A stretch of 5,912 bases of DNA from Candidatus Woesearchaeota archaeon (GCA_011045925.1 DSBS01000039.1:1-5912), one strand, 5' to 3'. Shown: positions 1 through 5,734, counted from the stretch's first letter. The notes: generated by a model from the letters alone, not told the origin. Program-made: numbers and translations.

Positions 1-117
1 TCTTTTCTCCGGGAATCCGGAGAACACCTCTGGAGCCCTGGAAAATTCTTTCGCTCAGTCGGAAATGTTTCCGCAGATGTAATCCAAAATTACATCAAGC
101 ATAGCCAGGGCTCATAG
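1..117 (+). CDS. tnpA: IS200/IS605 TnpA (Y1 transposase), C-terminal part only
   Basis: This is the last 38 codons of a TnpA-like single-strand DNA transposase; the N-terminal part, with the HUH motif, lies outside the window. Frame 1 is open from base 1 to the TAG at 115-117. Its translation contains HLWSPGKFFRSVGNVSADVI followed by QNYIKHSQ. This matches the usual C-terminal pattern of IS200/IS605 TnpA (LWSxxYF...GNVSxExIxxYIxxQ), where the last helix carries the catalytic Tyr; the Tyr of QNYI is residue 31 of this fragment, though which Tyr is catalytic was not checked. The other two + frames contain stops. A structured right end follows directly. The call rests on remembered family motifs. 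Whether the full gene is intact cannot be seen. Confidence 0.78.
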   Translation, partial: SFLRESGEHLWSPGKFFRSVGNVSADVIQNYIKHSQGS

Positions 118-217
118 TCTTTACCCGATAATAAGCTTCCAGCTTACTATCGCCAAAAGCACCTAAGCGCTTTTGTTTAGGAGGGGATACCCCGCACTTC
201 AGTGCGGGGAGGATTCA
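118..217 (+). ncRNA. omegaRNA-like scaffold / IS200-IS605 right end
   Basis: This is a compact folded segment between the tnpA stop and the element edge. There is an 11-step stem, GATA plus TAAGCT (127-137) with AGCTTA plus TATC (141-151), with one A/C mismatch. A second stem pairs CAAAAGC (154-160) with GCTTTTG (169-175). CCTAA (162-166), in the loop of that stem, can pair with TTAGG (177-181), giving a pseudoknot. The last stem pairs CCCCGCAC (190-197) with GTGCGGGG (202-209) around TTCA, followed by AGGATTCA. A pseudoknot plus terminal GC hairpin and a GGAT-type end is what TnpB guide RNAs and the related HEARO RNAs usually show at the element's right end. If it is functional, the guide would be the bases just after 217. 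No tnpB is present here, so a partner nuclease would have to act in trans. Confidence 0.6.
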
Positions 218-225
218 TTTTTTTT
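190..225 (+). terminator. Hairpin plus T8 tract, rightward terminator
   Basis: An 8-bp GC-rich stem (190-197 with 202-209, TTCA loop) is followed 8 nt later by an unbroken run of eight T (218-225). In archaea an oligo-T run alone can end transcription. This one would stop a tnpA/omegaRNA transcript before it runs antisense into the radical SAM gene. It would also cut off any guide at roughly 8 nt. The tract does not suit the minus-strand operon, because on that strand it reads as A. Confidence 0.5.
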
Positions 226-229
226 GTTC

Positions 230-1192
230 TTATTTCTTTGGAATTACTGGAAATTCATCATAATTATCAAGCACTTCTCTTTTGCTTTCAACAACCTTTC
301 CAGGCACAGGCCTGAACTCATCTTCACCCATCATCTCAGGGTATTCTCTCCAGGGGCCCTCACAGATTAGCCTGAACCGGCAGTCTTTGCACTGTGAGAA
401 AAGCATCTTCCCCTGTGTTCTTCTTACCTTCTCAAAATCCTTTATCCACATGTCTTTCTCCCTAACCATGGTGTCAGGGATATACAATTCAGTTACATAT
501 CTCTCATATCCTTGCATAAGGCAGTAAGGCATGGCTTCTGCCATTACTTTTTTTCTTCCCTTTATTCCAATGAGCAGCCCTTTTTTAATATATACTGATG
601 CCATGCTGACAATAGGGACGATTGACTCCTTGTTTTCAAGAGCATTTCCCATTATATGAACAAAGGCAAACTGAAACTGCTCAACATCAAGGCTGACTAA
701 AAGCTTTGCAATCCTTGGAAGGTCTCTCATGTTTGCCTTAACAATAACACAATTTGTAATTACCCTTTGGTTTAGTCTTCTCAGGAGCTTAATTCCAGAA
801 ACAGCCTGGTGCCATGCGCCAGGTGCTCTTGTTAAAAAGTCATGCACATCCGGACATGAGCCATGAATAGCAGGCGAAAACTGGTTTGCACCCGCAGAGA
901 TTAGTTTTTCAACATAATCCCTGTTGCAAAACATCCTTCCATTTGATTGAAGCATTACCTGAGTATACCCAATTGACCTGGCGTATTTTATTAATGTCAG
1001 CGCATCTTTCCTGATTGTGAATTCTCCTCCGGTAAACACAACTCCAGTTACACCCTCTTTTTTTGCTTCAGCAAGAGAGTCTTTGATTTCTTGTGTAGTC
1101 CTGTTGCCATACTTTCTGTTGTGCGCTTGGACACAAAACCTGCACCAGTTATTGCAATAATACCCTGTTTTGACATCGACTCTTTCTGTCAT
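230..1192 (-). CDS. Radical SAM protein with C-terminal cluster cysteines, HxsC-position partner
   Basis: This is a predicted cytosolic radical SAM enzyme of 320 aa. The CNNWCRFC motif (C13, C17, C20) binds the SAM-cleaving 4Fe-4S cluster. TGGEF (residues 54-58) is the SAM-amino motif, and QSNGR (82-86) is a core barrel element. The C-terminal third has C224 and CKDCRFRLIC (C268, C271, C277), a short SPASM/twitch-like set that could hold an extra Fe-S cluster, followed by EGPWREYPEMMGEDEF. ATG at 1192 is preferred; an in-frame TTG at 1219 would add nine hydrophobic residues without a ribosome site. The gene starts 40 nt after hxsB and is probably the last gene of the operon. It sits where HxsC lies in bacterial Hxs systems, but the C-terminal EGPWxEYPE region looks more like a widespread archaeal radical SAM group than canonical HxsC, so no symbol is given. 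Substrate unknown. Confidence 0.85.
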   Translation of the reverse strand: MTERVDVKTGYYCNNWCRFCVQAHNRKYGNRTTQEIKDSLAEAKKEGVTGVVFTGGEFTIRKDALTLIKYARSIGYTQVMLQSNGRMFCNRDYVEKLISAGANQFSPAIHGSCPDVHDFLTRAPGAWHQAVSGIKLLRRLNQRVITNCVIVKANMRDLPRIAKLLVSLDVEQFQFAFVHIMGNALENKESIVPIVSMASVYIKKGLLIGIKGRKKVMAEAMPYCLMQGYERYVTELYIPDTMVREKDMWIKDFEKVRRTQGKMLFSQCKDCRFRLICEGPWREYPEMMGEDEFRPVPGKVVESKREVLDNYDEFPVIPKK

Positions 1193-1232
1193 CTTAAATG
1201 CCCAAATAAACAAAAACAAGTTGGTTGAAATT

Positions 1233-2654
1233 CTAATTAATCTTCGGCCATTTCTTTAAGAGTTCTGATTTCTCCTTATCAAAAAGCACCTTCTCAAAGA
1301 TGTATTCAATCATGCTCTTATGTATGAAACACCTGCTGTTTGTTGGAATGTTAACTATCATAGTCCCTTCTTTTTTGTAATTTTCAAGAGGGCAAATGCC
1401 GCAAAATGGAAGCCAGGGGCAGTCATCGCAGGTAAAGCCAAACAAGGCAGAATTCACTTTCATAAGCTTTCTTATTTTATTGTTCTTCATGTCTTTGTAT
1501 TCCATATCATGAACATTCCCAATCTTGAATGTATCTCCAAGTGTTCTTGCTTCATCACAAGTATAAATTCCTCCATCATAATCATAAATAATCTGCCCGT
1601 CTACAGCCCCGCAAGGCACAGCAAGCTCTGCAAACCCCGGGTTCTGGCCAAGAATCAATTTTCTGATGAAGATGCTTGTAATCTCTTCTCTTACAGCAAT
1701 CCCTTTTTTGTTAAGCTCAAGAATGTATTCCACAACATCTTTCCAGGTTTTAACAAACTGCTCTGGTGAGTAGGATAAGCTTTTCCAGTTTGATGTTGCG
1801 AACCCAAAATCTGTAAGGTATTTGTACCTGAAGCTTTTTATGCCCAGGCTTACGTACAGGTCAATTATTTCTTTATAATTAGGAAGCGATGCTTTAGTTA
1901 TAACTGGAAGTGCAAAGGTTCTTTCTTTATATTCTTTAACCTTGTATTTCTTTAGCAGCTTATAAACGTCTTCATATGTGCTTTTCTTAGGGTTTTTAGT
2001 ATACTTCCTGTGTTCATCATGCACAGCTTTAGGCCCATCAAGAGAGAAACAAAGCCCTATTTTATGCTCTTTTATAAACCTGAACATTTCTTCATCAAGC
2101 AGTGTCCCATTAGTTACTAAAGCAAAACCCAGTGTTTTCTGGGTTTTCTTGTTTTTTTCTTCAGCGTATTCAACAACATATTTCACTATGTCTGGCTTAA
2201 GAAGCGGCTCCCCGCCAGTAAATTCGATAACTATGCTTGGGGCCGGCGCTTGAAATATAAAGTCAACCGTTCTTTTTGCGGTCTCCTTGCTCATGTCAAA
2301 TCCTTTAGCTTCCTCCGGTTTCCTGAATGCATAGCAGTAGGAGCAGGTATGGTTGCATCTTAATGTCGGCACTAGGATATGAAGGCTTGTTGCATTTGTT
2401 ATATCCCAGAACATAGCAGTTGAGAACTTAAGAATCTCTTTTGAGTTTTCTTTGGTCTTAATAATGAGGCTTTCCTCTAGCTTCTTAAACAGGCTCTCAT
2501 TAAAATCCCTGAACACAAGCTTTTTGTACTCTTCATTTGTCAGAAGAACCCATTTGCCAAGCTCATTAATAATAAGCTTCCCTCTTTTGCCATAATCTTT
2601 TACCCTGAAGAAAGTTTCTTTGTAGTCTTTCCCTTTAACATATTTCTTTTCCAT
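1233..2654 (-). CDS. hxsB: HxsB-family radical SAM/SPASM peptide maturase
   Basis: This is a cytosolic radical SAM enzyme of 473 aa, close to the usual HxsB length. Residues 10-75 form an N-terminal domain with the pattern KLIINELGKWVLLTNEEYKK, the typical HxsB opening, perhaps a peptide-recognition-like fold. LRCNHTCSYC (C100, C104, C107) binds the SAM cluster. KGFDMSKETAKRTVDFIF (117-134) and IEFTGGEPLL (143-152) are HxsB hallmarks, followed by TNGT (181-184) and SLDGP (204-208). YDYDGGIYTCDEAR and IGNVH (357-382) also fit the family. A full SPASM set is visible: C348, C366, C409, C412, C418, C421, C442. Such enzymes use radical chemistry to crosslink or alter peptides; the HxsB product is not established here. 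ATG at 2654 lies 14 nt after the HxsD-like gene, so co-transcription is likely. HxsB assignment is firm; the reaction is unknown. Confidence 0.9.
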   Translation of the reverse strand: MEKKYVKGKDYKETFFRVKDYGKRGKLIINELGKWVLLTNEEYKKLVFRDFNESLFKKLEESLIIKTKENSKEILKFSTAMFWDITNATSLHILVPTLRCNHTCSYCYAFRKPEEAKGFDMSKETAKRTVDFIFQAPAPSIVIEFTGGEPLLKPDIVKYVVEYAEEKNKKTQKTLGFALVTNGTLLDEEMFRFIKEHKIGLCFSLDGPKAVHDEHRKYTKNPKKSTYEDVYKLLKKYKVKEYKERTFALPVITKASLPNYKEIIDLYVSLGIKSFRYKYLTDFGFATSNWKSLSYSPEQFVKTWKDVVEYILELNKKGIAVREEITSIFIRKLILGQNPGFAELAVPCGAVDGQIIYDYDGGIYTCDEARTLGDTFKIGNVHDMEYKDMKNNKIRKLMKVNSALFGFTCDDCPWLPFCGICPLENYKKEGTMIVNIPTNSRCFIHKSMIEYIFEKVLFDKEKSELLKKWPKIN

Positions 2655-2668
2655 TTTCTTTTTTTAAG

Positions 2669-2980
2669 TTAGCACTCTTTTTTGCTTTCATCTTCACATT
2701 CGCAATCATCTTCTGGCTGGTGGATTTCTGCTTTTGTTTCCTCAGCAAGATGGCTGAAAAGAAGCCCATTCATAAAATTGAAGAATGCAGAAACAATCTC
2801 AGTTGATTCGTCTTTCTCTTTTGATTCAATTCCAATAGTGTATTTCTCTCCAGACTTGTCAATTGTAATCCAGCAGCTTTCCAGGAAATTGTGTACAGTC
2901 TCTAAAATTATTGGATATGGGTATATTGAATTTTCTAAGTCAATAACAGCCGAATTCTTTTTCAGGGAGTATGTTATCAT
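2669..2980 (-). CDS. HxsD-like protein, third copy, Cys-rich acidic tail
   Basis: This is a 103-aa cytosolic protein of near-canonical HxsD size. The core (about 10-80) begins VIDLENSIYPYPIILETV and continues through alternating strands (WITIDKSG, KYTIGIE) to a helix, FFNFMNGLLFSHL. It aligns in spacing with the cores of the two upstream genes (YPxxxIL...; an alternating strand; final L). HxsD is a small conserved partner of the HxsB/HxsC radical SAM pair; its exact role is not known. The tail from residue 87 is hydrophilic and ends with CECEDESKKEC (C93, C95, C103), suggesting metal binding, disulfide formation or a modification site; this is inference. ATG overlaps the upstream stop as ATGA, and GAGG lies 10 nt ahead. 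hxsB follows after 14 nt. No symbol is given because three copies exist and orthology to bacterial hxsD is unclear. Confidence 0.8.
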   Translation of the reverse strand: MITYSLKKNSAVIDLENSIYPYPIILETVHNFLESCWITIDKSGEKYTIGIESKEKDESTEIVSAFFNFMNGLLFSHLAEETKAEIHQPEDDCECEDESKKEC

Positions 2981-3486
2981 TTTTTATCATCCTCTTTTTT
3001 TTCGCTCCAGGGAATTTCCAGTTCTTCAACCCCTAACGCATTTTCCAGTTCAGCTTCATCTGCTTCAGCATTGACTTCAGATACCTGCTCTTCTGATTTC
3101 TCTTTCTCATGAATTCTCTCAGCGTAGTCATACGGAAAGTCAACTGCCTGAAGAAGAAGCTTTTTTAAAGGATCTGTCCTCATTGTCTGAAGCTCATAAA
3201 AGGCATGATTAATCAGCCTGTTCTGAAAGTCTTTTGATATTTCCATCAGCTCTTTTGAACTGCTGTTGGTTTTTATTATCTCCACAACAAACTTGCCATC
3301 GCTAAAATCAACCATGAAGCCGGCTTTCTCAATATCGCTATAAACCGCACTTAATATAACCTTCAGCGGAAAGGTTGTGGAGTCCAGGGTTAGTCTTGCA
3401 ACTTTAGCTCCCTGCTTTTCCAGGATTTCAATGTTAGCAAACTTCTCAAGAAGCTTCGCTTCATCATTTGTTTTTTGTTTCGCCAT
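2977..3486 (-). CDS. HxsD-like protein, second copy, long acidic tail
   Basis: This is a 169-aa predicted cytosolic protein. The HxsD-like core spans about 28-118: VARLTLDSTTFPLKVILSAV, the strand segments FMVDFSDG and KFVVEI, then a helix ending LINHAFYEL, and DPLKKLLLQAV, which recalls the C-terminal end of bacterial HxsD. The remainder (about 119-169) is charged, mostly Glu, and ends LEIPWSEKKEDDKK. The start is the ATG at 3486 because GGGAGGT sits 5 nt upstream and the core follows directly. The frame stays open further upstream to 3720, but that stretch is basic and Met-rich and only shadows the neighbouring gene. The first 23 nt overlap the end of the preceding HxsD-like gene, indicating translational coupling, and its stop overlaps the next start by 4 nt. 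The family link is based on pattern; function is inferred from the neighbouring hxsB. Confidence 0.8.
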   Translation of the reverse strand: MAKQKTNDEAKLLEKFANIEILEKQGAKVARLTLDSTTFPLKVILSAVYSDIEKAGFMVDFSDGKFVVEIIKTNSSSKELMEISKDFQNRLINHAFYELQTMRTDPLKKLLLQAVDFPYDYAERIHEKEKSEEQVSEVNAEADEAELENALGVEELEIPWSEKKEDDKK

Positions 3487-4084
3487 GTTTAACCTCCCAG
3501 GGGGTAGAAATGCCTGATGCATCATCAATAATAATCTTGTCAAAATCATCCACATCATCAATCTCTGCATTGTCATCGAATAATTCCGGTTTTTCAGGTT
3601 CTTGGAGTGGTTCTGTTTCTTCCTGTACTGCCGGTTCTTCCTTTGGCACTTCCTGCAAACTCGGAGCCGGCTCTTCTTCAGCAAACTCCTGGCTTTGCCC
3701 GTATACATTGGGTTCTTCACTTAAGAATTCTTCATCAAAAAAATCTTCAGGATTCTGTGAATAATCAAAGTAATAATAGTACTGCTTGTTATTTAGCCAC
3801 CTTAAGGCAATTTTGTTTGCAAGGTTAAGCTCGTACCAGGCAAACCTGGCTAGATTATTCAAAAATTCTCTCTCTACATTCTGTTTTTCCTCTTTGCTTT
3901 CTTCTATAGGAGATACCGTGATTATAATTTTCTCTTTATTTGTCTTGAAGTTAAAGTAAGCCTCTGCCTGCATTTCATATGCAGCAGCCAGCACTGTTGC
4001 TAAAGAGAATAGCTCACGAGATACAGGTATTGTTTTTGGGCTCGTCATTCCTTCAAGAATGCTCTTATTATTTTCCGGTTCCAA
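3464..4084 (-). CDS. HxsD-like protein, first copy, long Glu/Pro-rich tail
   Basis: This is a 206-aa predicted cytosolic protein. The HxsD-like core is about residues 18-100: IPVSRELFSLATVLAAAY, the strands AYFNFKTN and KIIITVSP, then a helix ending ARFAWYEL. An aromatic cluster, QYYYYFDYSQ, follows (101-110). Residues 112-165 are an acidic Glu/Pro/Gln-rich, probably disordered linker. The C-terminus holds DKIIIDDASG and STPWEVKHGETKNK, whose PW plus charged end recalls the next gene. The start is uncertain: TTG at 4084 gives 206 aa, while ATG at 4048 gives 194 aa and keeps the whole core. Neither has a well-spaced ribosome site. This is the first gene after the promoter candidate at 4183-4198. 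The tail is much longer than usual for HxsD. Core homology is supported by alignment with the two next genes; the tail's role is unknown. Confidence 0.75.
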   Translation of the reverse strand: MEPENNKSILEGMTSPKTIPVSRELFSLATVLAAAYEMQAEAYFNFKTNKEKIIITVSPIEESKEEKQNVEREFLNNLARFAWYELNLANKIALRWLNNKQYYYYFDYSQNPEDFFDEEFLSEEPNVYGQSQEFAEEEPAPSLQEVPKEEPAVQEETEPLQEPEKPELFDDNAEIDDVDDFDKIIIDDASGISTPWEVKHGETKNK

Positions 4085-4133
4085 CTTCTTTTTCAGGGGT
4101 TTTTTCCTGATTTAAAATACTTTCGTTTGGTCT

Positions 4134-4226
4134 ATGAGATTATTAGAAATTATGGCTACAAAAGAAAGCCATCCTGGCGAGGATTTTTATACTTTTTTGT
4201 ATACTGTGAAGGCTATAGCATTTTGA
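4134..4226 (+). CDS. Possible 30-aa small ORF facing the operon
   Basis: An ATG-to-TGA frame on the + strand encodes 30 residues beginning MRLLEIMATKESHPGED and ending YTVKAIAF. It occupies most of the 128-bp gap between the A24 peptidase gene and the first HxsD-like gene, and overlaps the last 14 nt of the peptidase gene on the opposite strand. The residue mix is protein-like: an amphipathic start, then a charged middle and a hydrophobic end. There is no ribosome site, and its span covers the minus-strand promoter candidate. It could be a small peptide, even a precursor for the maturase, or chance. It is listed mainly so that it can be checked. Confidence 0.2.
   Translation: MRLLEIMATKESHPGEDFYTFLYTVKAIAF
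4183..4198 (-). promoter_or_regulatory. Archaeal TATA/BRE promoter candidate for the Hxs-like operon
   Basis: On the minus strand, TATAAAAAT (4191-4183) is preceded by the A-rich stretch ACAAAAAAG, a good BRE plus TATA arrangement. Transcription would start near 4160, about 75 nt before the TTG and 110 nt before the ATG of the first HxsD-like gene. A 5-bp inverted repeat, ATCCT/AGGAT (4171-4184), lies between the TATA box and the expected start site and could be an operator. A weaker TATA-like TATTTTAAAT (4119-4110) would give a start very near 4088. The site is inferred from motif only. Confidence 0.5.
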
Positions 4227-5373
4227 ATATGTTCTGAATAACCTGAATCAAAAATGCAAAGTGCCACCCTAAGAAATAAAAAATGCTGCCTCTTGAGATT
4301 ATTGAAGCAATCGCAGCGATAAATATTATCGGTGCAAAGAAAATTGTCTTGAAAACCAGAATTTCTTCCATTACTTTTTTTTCTGAAAGGGCTTTCAGTG
4401 TTTTAATCTGCTCCGAAGTCAGTCCTAGCGTGGGATCATAATTGAATACAGGCTTCCCTGAGTCTTCAACATTTAATTTTGCCATAACATACTGGTAGAA
4501 AGCAAATTGCTTAAGTGGCTTTAACCGGACTCTTCCTCTCTCTTTTATGGGCACCTGGGCAATAAGCATGCCTTCCTTTAGGTTTTCTACTCTTATCTTT
4601 TTTGTGTTTATTAGGAAGTTAAAGTCTACAAGAATCATTCTAATCAAGACGAAAAAGATCCAAAGCTGTATTAGTCTAAAAAGGTTTTGCCACCCAAGAT
4701 AATTTGGGTAATCTATAAATGCCCTGAGAAGTGCTACCCCCATGAAAAAATAAGCTGATGAAACCTTCAATACCTTGTTTAATATGGCAAAAATTGCAAC
4801 CATTACCAAAACAAAACCCACCATTCCTAGGTTTATTCTAAATAATCTTGAAATGAGCTCAATTATCCAGGTTATAGCAAATACTCCTGCCAGGGACAAT
4901 AAGACGGATTGCCAGGTAAATGTTGATTTGTCAAACTTGAAGTGTTTTATCTTCTTAAGCAGGATTACAAGGGCAGTAATAACGGTTATGTTTATAAAGA
5001 AATTAACGGCAAAAGGAAATTGGCCAAATCTTACCATTCCAACAGGGATTAGAAAGCAATAAGCTGCAAACAATTTGGCATCACCCGGAGGCCAAAGCCC
5101 GAGAAACCAGAAAAGGACTCCGAGGGTTATTCCAGAAACAAAACTGATTGCCTGATAGTACAAAAACCTGAAAAAAATAGAGAAAAAGCCGCCATTAAAC
5201 TCAAATGCTGCAGCCAGGCTCCAAAGGACGCAAAAGACAGCAGAGGCTATAATCATTGAAACAACATCTTTATTCTTGATTTTCCCTTCTCTAAGGTCGC
5301 TTAGGCTTGTTTTCAGGCCAAAAAAAACAAGGCAAGCCCACCAAAGAGCGCTAATAAGATTCAACGGTCCCAT
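4213..5373 (-). CDS. A24-type prepilin/preflagellin peptidase-like membrane protein
   Basis: This is a polytopic membrane protein of 386 aa. The A24 family are aspartyl proteases that cut type IV pilin-like signal peptides at the cytosolic membrane face. The two expected Asp are visible: D26 in SLSDLREGKIKNKD and D98 in WPPGDAKLFAAY, the equivalent of the GxGD motif but with Pro in place of the first Gly. About eight hydrophobic helices fill residues 5-250. A soluble segment, 255-338 (VENLKEGMLIAQVPI, then GLTSEQIKTLKAL), resembles the archaeal A24 C-terminal domain. Two more helices follow (about 342-382). Length exceeds bacterial single-domain enzymes but suits the archaeal two-domain form. 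ATG at 5373 is used; GTG at 5379 would add two residues. The start overlaps the upstream gene's end by 23 nt, so the two are translationally linked. It suggests a secreted pilin-like client, but no client gene is in the window. Confidence 0.8.
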   Translation of the reverse strand: MGPLNLISALWWACLVFFGLKTSLSDLREGKIKNKDVVSMIIASAVFCVLWSLAAAFEFNGGFFSIFFRFLYYQAISFVSGITLGVLFWFLGLWPPGDAKLFAAYCFLIPVGMVRFGQFPFAVNFFINITVITALVILLKKIKHFKFDKSTFTWQSVLLSLAGVFAITWIIELISRLFRINLGMVGFVLVMVAIFAILNKVLKVSSAYFFMGVALLRAFIDYPNYLGWQNLFRLIQLWIFFVLIRMILVDFNFLINTKKIRVENLKEGMLIAQVPIKERGRVRLKPLKQFAFYQYVMAKLNVEDSGKPVFNYDPTLGLTSEQIKTLKALSEKKVMEEILVFKTIFFAPIIFIAAIASIISRGSIFYFLGWHFAFLIQVIQNIFKML

Positions 5374-5665
5374 GTTCACAATTCACATAAACAAAATGTT
5401 TTACTGAGGAAGCAGGCAAAAAAAATATTGCTTCTTTTCCCTCAATCCTTATTTTTACCAGGTTTTGCGTTCCAACTGGGAACGTATCTAAAATAGAGAT
5501 TCTGCATTCTGGGTCAATAATTTCATATTCTGTCTCAATCTGCCTAGGGTTTATTGAGTCAAAAAGAATCATAACTGTCAGGACCAACAAGAACATCAGG
5601 ATAATGTCCCTGCTTTCTCTCGTCAGCTTAATGCTCTCCTTAAGCCAGGGCAGTTTTATTTCCAT
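5351..5665 (-). CDS. Single-pass membrane protein of unknown function
   Basis: I do not recognise this 104-aa protein. Residues 1-19 are hydrophilic and basic (KLPWLKESIKLTRESRD). Residues 20-36 (DIILMFLLVLTVMILFD) form one membrane helix. The remaining 68 residues appear to be a small beta-rich domain outside the membrane (YEIIDPECRISIL, KIRIEGKEAIFFLP, HFVYVNC), with two cysteines, C54 and C96, that could form a disulfide. By the positive-inside rule the N-terminus is cytosolic. ATG at 5665 is used; only a weak AGGT lies upstream. The 3' end overlaps the A24 peptidase start, so the two are co-translated, which suggests a partner or accessory of the peptidase. There is no obvious class III cleavage site before the helix, so it does not look like a peptidase substrate. 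Confidence 0.65.
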   Translation of the reverse strand: MEIKLPWLKESIKLTRESRDIILMFLLVLTVMILFDSINPRQIETEYEIIDPECRISILDTFPVGTQNLVKIRIEGKEAIFFLPASSVKHFVYVNCEHGTVESY

Positions 5666-5734
5666 TTTAGCTTTTTACCTTTTTTTCTGCTTAATCATCT
5701 CATAAGCTATAATGCCTGGTTGTTTTTCTTTCGC

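Larger units (their letters stand above)
1..217 (+). mobile_element. IS200/IS605-family element, right part
   Basis: This groups the TnpA C-terminus with the subterminal hairpins expected at the right end of an element moved by a Y1 transposase, which recognises folded single-stranded ends and makes no target duplication. The edge is placed at the TTCA after the terminal hairpin, 12 nt from the stop codon of the minus-strand radical SAM gene. The left end is outside the window. The exact cleavage point is inferred from the position of the hairpin. Confidence 0.65.

Noticed and set aside
173..370. A 65-codon + strand frame starting inside the IS right end
   Set aside because: It crosses the hairpin, the T8 tract and the antisense end of the radical SAM gene; no protein features.
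1193..1219. TTG start adding nine residues to the second radical SAM protein
   Set aside because: No ribosome site ahead of the TTG; the ATG at 1192 leaves a normal lead of 12 residues before the first cluster Cys.
1320..1769. A 149-codon open frame on the + strand inside hxsB
   Set aside because: It is antisense to a well-supported gene, has no family features, and arises from codon bias on the opposite strand.
2682..3074. A 130-codon + strand frame across the HxsD-like genes
   Set aside because: Ser/Phe-rich translation typical of the complement of Lys/Glu-rich coding DNA.
3487..3720. A 78-residue upstream extension of the second HxsD-like gene
   Set aside because: It is basic, Met/Arg-rich and overlaps the acidic tail of the preceding gene in another frame. 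A strong ribosome site (GGGAGGT) marks the ATG at 3486.
3468..3764. A Ser-rich 98-codon + strand frame
   Set aside because: It is the complement of the Glu/Pro tail of the first HxsD-like protein; low-complexity shadow.
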